NCBI GenBank assembly: GCA_016256075.1
Contig: SDVU01000744.1
Location: 1-10,936, forward strand
Source of the DNA: Dictyocoela muelleri
Lineage: Eukaryota; Microsporidia
DNA length: 10,936 nt
Direction of reading: 5' to 3'
Each line of letters begins with the position of its first letter. Within the stretch, counting starts at the first letter, position 1. The notes beneath the pieces are model-generated. The model was not told the origin of the DNA. It searched no databases and saw nothing but the letters and a program-made list of their open reading frames with translations. The translations under genes were made by a program, and so were the position numbers. Shown piece by piece: positions 1-6,984 of this stretch.

Positions 1-178
1 ATCCTGCCGAGTCATTGATAAAACGAAAATCGCGTATACAGCTGGGCTTCTGAGTAGCTTAGGAAGTGACGTATTATCGGAACACCAAGAACCAAAGGTC
101 ACAGACCAAGGTTTTAGACGACTCTCGGTGTTGGCAGCTATGGATGTTGTCAGCATGTAATATATATAAATATATATA
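1..178 (+). repeat. SINE-like family, copy 1 (3' part, cut by window edge)
   Basis: This is the distal part of a dispersed repeat whose other copies lie at 4066-4535 (B) and in two pieces around the inserted elements (D, 5463-5593 plus 8430-8760). It aligns base for base with 8590-8765 (shared blocks include GAGTCATTGATAAAACGA and GGAACACCAAGAACCAAA) and, by eye, is roughly 80-85% identical. Copy B is more diverged. The head of this copy lies outside the window, so its tRNA-like part is inferred from the others. No open reading frame is conserved between copies. Its 3' end runs straight into the 22-bp array that follows. Confidence 0.75.
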
Positions 179-182
179 GAAT

Positions 183-395
183 CTTTTTATTAATTTATAG
201 ACACATTTTCAGAGTTATAGACCCATTTTCACAGAGTTATATACCCATTTTCACAGAGTTATATACACATTTTTTTAAGAGTTATAGACACATTTCCCAG
301 CGTTATGACCTATTTTTCTAGAGTTGAAGACACATTTTACCGAGTTTTAAAAACATTTTTTCTGAGTTTTATAAGAATTTAGATAATTTATATGC
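183..395 (+). repeat. 22-bp minisatellite, forward orientation
   Basis: About nine or ten tandem units of roughly 22 bp have a core like ATTTTCACAGAGTTATAGAC. The best-kept units lie at 205-290 and they decay rightward. The same unit family appears reverse-complemented at 1195-1585. One degenerate unit (TTTTCAGAGCTAATA, about 4531-4545) sits at the 3' end of repeat copy B, so the array probably grew from the 3' tail of the dispersed repeat. Confidence 0.75.
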
Positions 396-570
396 CATTT
401 TAGAATTTATACGCAAGTATCCCTCACAAATAATACCTATGAGCCTCGAAAACAGCGAAATGTTAATACTTACAACTGCTGCAGCGAGATTTTTACGTTA
501 GAAAAAAATGAATATAAATATACGTTGAAAAAAAATTCGGAATAAACTCAAATACTTTTCGATATTAAAT
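396..570. other. Intergenic stretch with no recognisable feature
   Basis: A+T-rich DNA with no open reading frame of note. Nothing here resembles the repeat families elsewhere in the window. Confidence 0.5.
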
Positions 571-706
571 TATTAAGGGATCTAGACTGTTTTTTTCCCC
601 ATTTGAAAGAAAAACGGGATATACAACTTAAATAATTATAAAAATGGGAGGGAAGAATGCCTAAAATGGAAATTAGGGGAAAAAACAGTCTTAATCCTTA
701 TTAAGT
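571..706. mobile_element. Small foldback (MITE-like) element
   Basis: Imperfect inverted arms lie at 571-606 and 663-703. Both carry GACTGTTTTTT followed by CCCC when read inward, with TAAGG further out on each side. The total length is about 135 bp with a 55-bp middle and no coding capacity. This fits a non-autonomous DNA transposon (MITE). A target-site duplication is not clear, so the exact ends and the superfamily are undecided. Confidence 0.55.
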
Positions 707-1194
707 ATTATAAAAATTTAATGTTATATAAATCCTAAAAGTTATTTGATTTTTGCTATCAACTCGATTGAGCCGTCGTGAAATAAAGGTTACAAAAAAA
801 ACCAAAATATGATCTGATTACTAAAATCTTTATAATTAAATAAAATGAATAGTTTTTTTTAAAAAAATACCTAAATAATTATACTTTTCTATTTTCCAAA
901 TTAGGAAAAAAATAGATTAAAAATTAAAAAAACTAACCTAGATTCATCGAACTACAAATAATTTGATATATCACTTATTATTTTTATTTATTACCACTAT
1001 AAATTGTACTACAGCTCAAAGTAGTTAATAGCTGAGTATCTTTCAATTTTTCATATGTATATTTAAAATTATTTTAACCATGAAAAAATCTCGACATTGA
1101 AAGGGTAATACCGACAATTCTTTTGATATGGTATTTATAGGTATTTTTTAGGAGTGTCTATTTTTGTATAAATATTTGAAAATATTTATATAAC
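707..1194. other. Gene-poor A+T-rich spacer
   Basis: No open reading frame with a recognisable product was found. A short hairpin is present at about 889-917 (CTATTTTCC against GGAAAAAAATAG), and weak outer matches (ATGAAT near 844, ATTCAT near 942) hint at another decayed foldback element. The stretch lies between the oppositely oriented 22-bp arrays. Confidence 0.4.
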
Positions 1195-1585
1195 TTTTAA
1201 AATTGGGCATACTTTGGGTAAATGGGTCTATAACTCTGAAAAAATGTGTAAATAATTATAAAATTGTGGGTAAAAAAATATGAAATTATGGTCAATAACT
1301 GAAAAATTAGGGTCAATAAGTATGAAAATAGGGTTCGATAAGTATAAAATGCAGGGTCAATAAGTATGAAATTAGGAGTCAAAAGTATAAATTTAGGAGT
1401 CAATAAGTATGAAATTAGAAGTCAATAAGTATGAAATAAAGAGTCAATAAGTATGAAATAAGGAGTCAATAAGTATGAAAAGGGCTGTAATGAAATATGG
1501 TAAGTATAATAACGAAATATGGTAAGTATAATAACGAAATATGGTATCTATAAAAATGAAATATGGTAACTATAAAAATGAAATA
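1195..1585 (-). repeat. 22-bp minisatellite, reverse orientation
   Basis: About 17 tandem units of roughly 22 bp read on the minus strand as ATTTCATACTTATTGACTCC plus two bases. The units drift along the array: near 1500-1575 they read ATTTCGTTATTATACTTACC, and near 1215-1245 they read ATTTTTTCAGAGTTATAGAC. The last form is the unit of the array at 183-395. The two arrays are therefore one family in inverted orientation. Any open reading frame across this array is a by-product of the repeat. Confidence 0.8.
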
Positions 1586-1595
1586 CTTGTAATTT

Positions 1596-1703
1596 TACCC
1601 CCTAATTATTTATTAAAGAGTGACATAAGGGTAATTCGAACCTCGAGACTTAAATTTCGCATTCAAGAGTGTTAACCTTAACCACTGAGCTATCTGCCTC
1701 GCA
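1596..1703 (-). repeat. SINE-like family, copy A: tRNA-like head plus short linker
   Basis: On the minus strand the sequence opens with a tRNA-like head (1621-1703). It has a perfect polymerase III A box, TAGCTCAGTGG (1682-1692), and a B box, GGTTCGAATTA (1632-1642), with only its last bases changed. The linker TTTAATAAATAATTAGGGG follows, as in copies B, C and D. The rest of the family body is absent, and the 22-bp minisatellite begins almost at once. The acceptor and T stems do not pair, so this is not a working tRNA gene. Confidence 0.7.
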
Positions 1704-1876
1704 AATTGATTTTAAAACGAATTGATTCTGAAACGAATTGATTTTGAAAGGAACTGATTTTGAAATAAATTAGTTTCTTGACTAATTGATTTTAGAACGA
1801 ATAGATTTAAAATCTTTAAATTAAAACGAATTGATTTTAAGACCTTTAAATTAAAACGAATTGATTTTGAAACAAT
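1703..1876. repeat. 16-bp minisatellite upstream of transketolase
   Basis: About ten imperfect units of GAATTGATTTTGAAAC. The best are at 1718-1765 and 1830-1873, with more diverged units between. The array ends about 70 bp before the transketolase ATG, so it lies in or next to that gene's promoter. A+T composition alone does not explain the regular 16-bp period. Confidence 0.7.
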
Positions 1877-1946
1877 TAAATGTCAATCAATCAAAGTGAC
1901 AGATTATTAAAATTAAAATATTTAAGAATTTTTAGATAAGAAGGAT

Positions 1947-3875
1947 ATGGAAACATCTTGGAAAATTATTAAAAATATCAGAATGATTTGCGCAGACATG
2001 GTTGAAGAAGCAAAGAGTGGACATCCTGGAGCACCTCTCGGGTTAGCTGGTGCTTTCTTTATGTTATATAGTAATCATTTTAATTTTGATCCTGATGATT
2101 CACAAAATAAAAATCGGGATATTTTGGTTCTTTCTAATGGTCATGCATGCGCTATACAATACGTAATGAATTATTTTTTAGGTTACCTGACAATTGAAGA
2201 TTTGAAAATGTTTAGAAAAATTAATAGCAAGACACCTGGTCACCCAGAAAGGAATGAATATGGAATTGAAATAACAACTGGTCCTTTGGGTCAAGGAATA
2301 GCAAATGCTGTTGGATTTGCAATTGCATTAAGTAAACGGAATATCAAACATACAAAAAGTGATGATGAGGCTATTGAAGGGAAAAAACTCAAAAGAGTGG
2401 TCGATTTAAAAAACGAACAACGAGTTTATTGCTTTTTTGGCGATGGTTGCTATCAAGAGGGATTGTCTCATGAAGCTTTTTCAATAGCCGCACATTATAA
2501 ATTGTCGAACCTGACATTCATCTACGACTTCAATGGAATTACAATTGATGGGCCTACTTCATTATCGATGTCTGATGATCCTATTTTACGCTTTAAATCG
2601 ATGGGGTTTTTTGTTGTTGAAGTCGATGGTGATAATGATCTTGATGGAATTGACTCGGCATTAGGTTTGAGAAAAGATGTTCCTGTCATGATAATTTTGA
2701 AAACAACAATTGGAAAAGATAGTTCCTTAGAGGGAAATCAAAAATGCCATGGTGAACCTTTAGGTTCTGCAAATATTGAAAAATTGCGACAAAAGTATAA
2801 ATTTGAAAAATTTGAAATTTGTGAGGAGGCCAAAAAACATTTTTTAAGTGTTTGTGAGAAAATGAGGGAAAAATTTAAAAAACTGGTAGTGGCAGAGAAG
2901 AACATACCAAAAATAAATGACCAATGTAACTTAAAAATCCCCAAATTCTTACCCGACAAAAAGACGTCAACTCGGCAGCATTTCCATAACGCATTGAATT
3001 TATTTGGAAAGAATTACCCTCTTTTTGGAGGCTCGGCTGATCTAACACCCTCAAATTTGACAAAATGGGATGATTCTGTTGAATACACTGCAGAAAACAG
3101 AAATGGTAATTATATTCGCTATGGAATTCGTGAACATGCAATGTTTGCAATTATGAATGGAATAGCCGCTGTAGGTGATTTAATTCCTTTTGGGGGGACA
3201 TTTTTAAACTTCGTGACCTACGGATTTACTCCATTGAGATTGGCTGCAATGAGCAATTTACACACAATTTATATTTTAACTCACGATTCAATAGGTTTGG
3301 GTCAGGACGGTCCAACTCATCAACCCATTGAGGTTCTACCTTTATTACGAGCAACACCTAATTTAGTAACCATTCGACCTGCTGATGGTATGGAGACTTA
3401 TCACGCTTTAAAATACGCACTCGATTCAAAATCACCAACTGCGCTTATTCTTTCGCGTCAAAATCTAGCAGAGATATCTACAACATCTGCTGAATTACTC
3501 AAAGGTGCATATTTTGTTAAAAAGGCTGAAAATGAAACATTGTGTCTTGTTGCTACCGGCTCTGAAGTATCACTTTGTCTAGAAGCTGCAAAAATTCTTG
3601 ATGATAAAAAAATATTCACCTCTGTTGTCTCTTTTCCATCCTTTGAACTTTTTGAAAAACAATCTGACGAATATAAAAAGAAAATTTTAGGTTCAAAATT
3701 GCGGATAAGTGTCGAAATGTCATCAACTTTAGGATGGATGAAATATGTTCACCATTGTATTGGAATTGATCGGTTTGGATTGAGTGGGCCCTTGGATGAT
3801 CTTCTTGAGTTTTTTGGTTTTACACCACAAAAAATTGCTGATCGTGTTCAGGAAATTCTAAAAAATCATGATTAA
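1947..3875 (+). CDS. Transketolase
   Basis: Transfers two-carbon ketol units between sugar phosphates in the cytosolic non-oxidative pentose phosphate pathway, using thiamine diphosphate and a divalent metal. The reading frame is complete (642 residues; family about 630-680) and has no intron. The pyrophosphate-binding domain has SGHPGAP (24-30), LSNGHA (62-67), GPLGQG (112-117), the metal/diphosphate motif GDG (165-167) with E171 and N196, and HGEPLG (268-273). The pyrimidine-binding domain has GGSADLT (361-367), IREHAM with the cofactor-activating glutamate E396, HDSIGLGQDGPTHQP (446-460), and S503-R504. The C-terminal domain starts near 520 with LVATGSEVSL (534-543). The ATG at 1947 is the first in frame and keeps the normal N-terminal helix before SGHPGAP. 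The preceding AAGGAT lacks the CCC/GGG signal. One oddity is a lysine-rich region at about 130-158, longer than usual, where related enzymes have a short loop before the GDG motif. All catalytic residues are intact, so it should be active. Confidence 0.97.
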   Translation: METSWKIIKNIRMICADMVEEAKSGHPGAPLGLAGAFFMLYSNHFNFDPDDSQNKNRDILVLSNGHACAIQYVMNYFLGYLTIEDLKMFRKINSKTPGHPERNEYGIEITTGPLGQGIANAVGFAIALSKRNIKHTKSDDEAIEGKKLKRVVDLKNEQRVYCFFGDGCYQEGLSHEAFSIAAHYKLSNLTFIYDFNGITIDGPTSLSMSDDPILRFKSMGFFVVEVDGDNDLDGIDSALGLRKDVPVMIILKTTIGKDSSLEGNQKCHGEPLGSANIEKLRQKYKFEKFEICEEAKKHFLSVCEKMREKFKKLVVAEKNIPKINDQCNLKIPKFLPDKKTSTRQHFHNALNLFGKNYPLFGGSADLTPSNLTKWDDSVEYTAENRNGNYIRYGIREHAMFAIMNGIAAVGDLIPFGGTFLNFVTYGFTPLRLAAMSNLHTIYILTHDSIGLGQDGPTHQPIEVLPLLRATPNLVTIRPADGMETYHALKYALDSKSPTALILSRQNLAEISTTSAELLKGAYFVKKAENETLCLVATGSEVSLCLEAAKILDDKKIFTSVVSFPSFELFEKQSDEYKKKILGSKLRISVEMSSTLGWMKYVHHCIGIDRFGLSGPLDDLLEFFGFTPQKIADRVQEILKNHD

Positions 3876-4065
3876 ATCAATTTAATTGGTAATTCTTTAT
3901 AAACAATTTAATAAGGTTTTTTATAATTTTTTTAATCTTCGCCCCTTTTAGCTGAACGTTTTAAATATAAAAGTAATTTATTTGTAATTATTAATTATAC
4001 GTTAAAAACTTATTGCTTTGACGTACATTAAGTGCCTAAACTAATTCTATTGATGTTTTACGAGA
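3876..4065. other. 3' flank of transketolase
   Basis: A+T-rich DNA. No exact AATAAA lies just after the stop; AATAAG at about 3910 is the nearest match. No gene, repeat or RNA is recognised before repeat copy B begins. Confidence 0.4.
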
Positions 4066-4535
4066 AGCTAGATACTTCAGAGGTTATAACACTTTAATGT
4101 AATATTTAAGTATTGTAATTTGAATCTCTTTGGCGTAACTTTAATAAATAATCGGGAATGACATTAAGCGGTCAATATCGATAGCACTATAGTATTATTA
4201 ATTACAGCTGTCCAGTGGTAAACCTGATTAGACTTGATCGCAAAATGAAGCAGAGGGAACTAGGTGTTGTAAGAGTTCGGAGACGCATCATGGAAAAATA
4301 AGTAGTGAAAAAACATTAAAAGCCTCTAATTACCTGTATAATCCCCGAGTCATTTATAAAACGAAAATCACGTTACAGGTGGGCCTCTGGGTAGCTTAGC
4401 AGTGAATATTATTTAAACTCCAGTTTCGAAAGTCTAAGACTATAGTTAGAGAAAACTTTCCGGTTAGAAATTATAGAAATTGTCAAGATGTAATATATAA
4501 ATATTTATTTTGTTATTTTAAGAAACCTCTTTTCA
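4066..4535 (+). repeat. SINE-like family, copy B (most complete uninterrupted copy)
   Basis: The tRNA-derived head is badly decayed: 4068-4138 aligns with the copy D head but has lost clean A and B boxes. The linker TTTAATAAATAATCGGGAATG (4139-4159) follows. The body, through GTCAATATCG, TGATCGCAAAATGAAGCAG, TAATTACCTGTA and GAGTCATTTATAAAACGA, ends near TGTCAAGATGTAATATATAAAT (4485-4506). A tail then runs to TTTTCAGAGCTAATA. It is about 450-470 bp long and non-coding. The order of parts (tRNA-like head, unrelated body, A+T or repeated tail) is that of a SINE. A partner LINE is not visible. Confidence 0.65.
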
Positions 4536-4980
4536 GAGCTAATAATTTAAATTAGGTAGAGAGCGTACCCCATCGATCCTAAATACTAACTAAAACTGAT
4601 CGCGAAATATTATATAAAATGTTTTACGAAATGACTCCGGGAATTATACCGGAAATTGCAGTAATTTTTTTTTATAAAAAATACCATATTTAACCCAACG
4701 TAGCGCTTATATCAAGAATATATAACAGGTTTAAGTATGTATTTTTTATTTTTTTTGTTTATAATTCTAAGAGTTATTTCCAAAAAGATTTTTTTAGGTA
4801 TTTAAACATGATTTTTAGGGGTACTAATTCGGTTTTTTTTGCTTTAAATAGAGTTTTATCGAAAAACCCATTTAATTTTGGTTAATATAAAACATTAAAA
4901 AGCCTTTGATTTGGGATTAAATTTATATTGAATTTAAGGGTTTTTCAAGTATTTGATAAATTATTACTTATAGAACGACA
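4536..4980. other. Spacer with possible repeat scraps
   Basis: No gene is recognised. Two short stretches recall the dispersed repeat: CTGATCGCGAAAT (near 4597-4609, compare TTGATCGCAAAAT in copy B) and AAAACATTAAAAAGCCTTTGAT (near 4889, compare the copy B block at 4310-4330). They may be remnants of an older copy, but the matches are too short to be sure. Confidence 0.3.
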
Positions 4981-5155
4981 CATATACTCAGTGGTTAACA
5001 TTCTTAAATATAATATTATAATATCTGGATTCGAACCCCGATGAGGTCACATTAATAATAATTAGGATTGATATCAATCGGTCAATAACTATAATACTAT
5101 CGTATAAATACACAGTTGTTCCGTGCGGTATGATTGATATAAACCTGGTCTAATA
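4981..5155 (+). repeat. SINE-like family, copy C (5' part)
   Basis: The tRNA-like head (4983-5050) has A-box-like TATACTCAGTGG and B-box-like GATTCGAACCC (5028-5038). The linker ATTAATAATAATTAGGATTG and the body blocks GGTCAATAACTATAATACTATCG and ACAGTTGTTCCGTGCGGTAT follow. The body stops abruptly at GGTCTAATA (5147-5155), where copies B and D continue, because other DNA begins at 5156. The 3' half of this copy is not clearly found downstream. Confidence 0.65.
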
Positions 5156-5327
5156 GGGTGTTTCTCAAACTTTCTGGTGTCAAAGAGCAGTCTAACGATT
5201 TCATTTTTTGAGGCGTATTTGTGAGATTTTATTTTTATTTCGGGCGCACCAAAAATAAATAAATATAGATATATATATATTGGTGATAAATATGTGCTTG
5301 GTGGATATCTATAATATCATAATCTTA
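5156..5327 (+). mobile_element. 172-bp insertion in repeat copy C, possibly hAT-type MITE
   Basis: The segment starts GGGTGTTTCTCAAACTTTCT, which resembles terminal sequences of hAT elements (typically CAGGGTGTTTCTCAA). It is bracketed by the 9-bp direct repeat GGTCTAATA at 5147-5155 and 5328-5336; hAT transposons make 8-bp duplications. It is too short to code for a transposase. Against this call, the 3' end (ATCATAATCTTA) is not an inverted copy of the start, and the repeat body does not clearly resume after 5336. It could be a truncated element or a coincidence. Confidence 0.35.
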
Positions 5328-5336
5328 GGTCTAATA

Positions 5337-5460
5337 TTTAAAAGACAAACTCTCGCTTCTCTATCAATTTATTTGTGATTTCTTCAGTTTTGAATTTGAT
5401 TATTGCGAGTTTTTAAATTAGATCGCGAAGGACAGAAAAATCTGAAGTTTAAAAAATTTA
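5337..5460. other. Short spacer between repeat copies C and D
   Basis: No feature is recognised apart from a weak inverted match (AAACTCTCGC near 5347 against GCGAGTTTT near 5406). Confidence 0.3.
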
Positions 5461-5462
5461 AC

Positions 5463-5593
5463 TTGCATATAGCTCAGTGGTTAACACCATTGAATGTAAA
5501 ATTTAAGTATCGTGGTTCGAATCCCGCCGACCTCACTTTTTAATAAATAATGAGGGAATATTTTTAATCGGGCATAACTATAAAATAATATTG
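5463..5593 (+). repeat. SINE-like family, copy D, 5' piece (tRNA-like head)
   Basis: This is the best-kept head of the family. It has a perfect A box, TAGCTCAGTGG (5470-5480), and a perfect B box, GGTTCGAATCC (5514-5524), 34 bp apart. The linker TTTTTAATAAATAATGAGGG and the body as far as ATAACTATAAAATAATATTG follow. The body is then broken by the hairpin-ended elements and resumes at 8430. The T stem pairs poorly and the acceptor ends do not match, so this is a retroposon head and not a tRNA gene. The internal promoter looks intact enough for RNA polymerase III. Confidence 0.7.
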
Positions 5594-5616
5594 TGTCACG
5601 CGCGCAGCGCGTGACA
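5594..5616. repeat. Terminal hairpin H1 (23 bp, perfect)
   Basis: A 10-bp stem TGTCACGCGC / GCGCGTGACA surrounds the loop GCA. It is strongly GC-rich in an A+T-rich region. The same structure recurs at 6406-6428 (H2) and 8407-8429 (H3). Confidence 0.85.
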
Positions 5617-5770
5617 TATGCCAAACGCGAGACATTTTACTTTTTTTTATATTTGACATTTTATTTTAACTATATTTATAATTACATTTTTTATTAATAT
5701 TTTATTATTACATTTATTAATATTTTATTATTACATTTTTTTATTTTCCAATAAATTTTTAATTTTTTCT

Positions 5771-5847
5771 TGCATCGCCGGGACTCGAACCCAGATGGTT
5801 CAAGTTGATACAAATGTTGTTATTAACCACTCGACTAAACTACACCA
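5771..5847 (-). repeat. tRNA-like sequence in left arm of element 1
   Basis: On the minus strand there are a perfect A box, TAGTCGAGTGG (5827-5837), and a perfect B box, GGTTCGAGTCC (5781-5791). The T arm folds: CTGGG / CCCGG around TTCGAGT, with one G-T pair. The D-arm region (GAGTGGTTAATAAC) is tRNA-like, but the anticodon stem and acceptor stem do not pair, and no CCA or oligo-T terminator follows cleanly. It is therefore a tRNA-derived promoter-like module and not a working tRNA. The layout TTAGTnnAGTGGTTAGTAnC in its sister copies recalls tRNA-Asp, but the origin is unproven. Confidence 0.65.
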
Positions 5848-6220
5848 TAAATTATTTTTGAATATATATATATTTGAAAATGAACTTGCACTAATTTTGT
5901 ATTAAATTTTATTAATAAAACTTTATTAAATTTCTATATAAAAATCTCTATATTCAACTTTAACATTGTCATTTTAAATAATTTTACCATAATTGATTTT
6001 TTTAGTTATAATTCTAAACTTATCCATTTAATAAACTTATGTTATTAGAGAATTCTTCATTTATAAAAACCTTATCTTAAACATTAACCTTTTTTCAATT
6101 GATAAAAATTTATTTATCTATTCATTAATAATAAATAATTACTATTTAATCTAAATTTTTCTAAAGCTGTAATTTTAAATTAATTTATATAATTATATAT
6201 AATTTGTTTTTAAGTTATTA

Positions 6221-6291
6221 GGCTATTTGGACGAGAGTTTAGTGACATTTGTATCAACTTGATCTATCTAGGTTCGAGTCCCGGTAATGCA
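6221..6291 (+). repeat. tRNA-like sequence in right arm of element 1
   Basis: Inverted counterpart of the tRNA-like module at 5771-5847. It shares ACATTTGTATCAACTTGA and a perfect B box, GGTTCGAGTCC (6271-6281), with a paired T arm. Its A box is damaged (TGGACGAGAG). Confidence 0.6.
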
Positions 6292-6405
6292 GAAAAAATT
6301 AAATAATTATTACAAATTAAAATATTAAAAATACAATATAATAAAAAAAATATAATATATAAATATAAAATAAAAGAAAAAGTAAAATATCTCGCGTTTG
6401 GCATA

Positions 6406-6428
6406 TGTCACGCGCGCAGCGAGTGAAA
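6406..6428. repeat. Shared hairpin H2 at the junction of elements 1 and 2
   Basis: A 10-bp stem with two mismatches surrounds the loop GCA. Including flanks GCATATG...AATATGC, the palindrome spans about 33 bp. The loop reads GCA, as in left-end hairpin H1, and not TGC as in right-end hairpin H3, so by polarity it is the left end of element 2. Confidence 0.8.
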
Positions 6429-6518
6429 TATGCGCAGCGCATGAGATTTTTTATTTTTTTATATTTTAAATATTATATTATTATATCATTTATTTTTTTT
6501 TATTTTCTAATAATTTTA

Positions 6519-6589
6519 GCATCAACGATACTCAACCCCAGATATTTCAAGGTGACACAAATGTTACTAACCACACCACTAAAGTACCA
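6519..6589 (-). repeat. tRNA-like sequence in left arm of element 2
   Basis: On the minus strand, TTTAGTGGTGTGGTTAGTAAC, ACATTTGTGTCACCTTGA and CTGGGGTTGAGT align with the other three arm modules. The B box is damaged (GGGTTGAGTAT). The middle, TGTCAC, resembles the anticodon loop of tRNA-Asp (GTC), but the flanking stem does not pair. Confidence 0.55.
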
Positions 6590-6604
6590 ATTTAATTTTT
6601 ATAT

Positions 6605-6785
6605 ATATTTAAATGTATAAAACTATTAAAAATATATAAAAATATAAAACTATTAAAACCATATAAAAATATAAAACTATAAAAATATATAAAAAACTAT
6701 AAAAAACTATTGTAAATATATATAAATATGATATATATATATAAATATATAAAACTATTAAAAATATATAAAACTATTAAAAATA
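6605..6785. repeat. A+T-rich tandem repeats, left arm of element 2
   Basis: Irregular tandem copies of about 17 bp (ATATAAAACTATTAAAA). Their inverted counterpart is at about 8145-8245. They are part of the long terminal inverted repeat. Short reading frames across this arm are fortuitous. Confidence 0.65.
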
Positions 6786-6790
6786 TAGAG

Positions 6791-6913
6791 TTCTCCTATC
6801 AAATCTGCGCAGTTTCCCTATCAAATCTGTTTTTTAAATTTTTTAAAAATATTTCCCTGTTAAATCCGTTTCTTTCCCTATCATATCTGTTTCTTTCCTT
6901 ATCAAATCTGCCA
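6791..6913. repeat. 21-bp direct repeats, left arm of element 2 (5 units)
   Basis: Units share CCCTATCAAATCTGTTTCTT. There are five copies, the second being followed by the spacer TTTTAAATTTTTTAAAAATA. The order of units, including that spacer, is mirrored at 7989-8130. The position just inside the terminal arms suggests transposase-binding direct repeats. Confidence 0.7.
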
Positions 6914-6984
6914 TTTTATATAAAAATAAAATAATTTATAGGCATATGGTTTTTCATAAAAAAAATAACAATTCAGGAAAACGA

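Larger units (their letters stand above)
5594..6428. mobile_element. Element 1: non-autonomous inverted-repeat transposon with tRNA-like arms
   Basis: Inverted arms of about 250 and 210 bp (5594-5850 and about 6221-6428) surround about 370 bp of A+T-rich, non-coding DNA. Reading inward, both arms show GTGACATATGCCAAACGCGAGA, an A+T linker, then a tRNA-like sequence whose 3' end faces outward. The left end is a perfect 23-bp hairpin. The right arm runs into the hairpin at 6406-6428 that also begins element 2. There is no transposase, so it presumably moved with proteins from a relative such as element 2. It lies inside repeat copy D. Confidence 0.7.

Noticed and set aside
1197-1403. A 68-codon minus-strand frame
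   Set aside because: It is a product of the 22-bp minisatellite, whose length and lack of stops explain the frame. The residues follow the repeat and match no family.
183-1585. CRISPR-like array of regular repeats
   Set aside because: Units are directly adjacent without unique spacers and drift gradually, as in a minisatellite. The other content of the window is eukaryotic.
2738-3150. Two minus-strand frames of 73 and 91 codons
   Set aside because: Both lie opposite the coding strand of the well-supported transketolase and have no independent features.
5463-5537. A functional tRNA gene at the head of copy D
   Set aside because: A and B boxes are perfect, but the T stem and acceptor stem do not pair, and the same sequence recurs fused to a repeat body. 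A retroposon head fits better.
6405-6934. Two plus-strand frames of 71 and 68 codons
   Set aside because: They run through the hairpin, tRNA-like and direct-repeat parts of the arm of element 2. Composition is phenylalanine/isoleucine-rich as expected from A+T-rich repeats, not from a gene.
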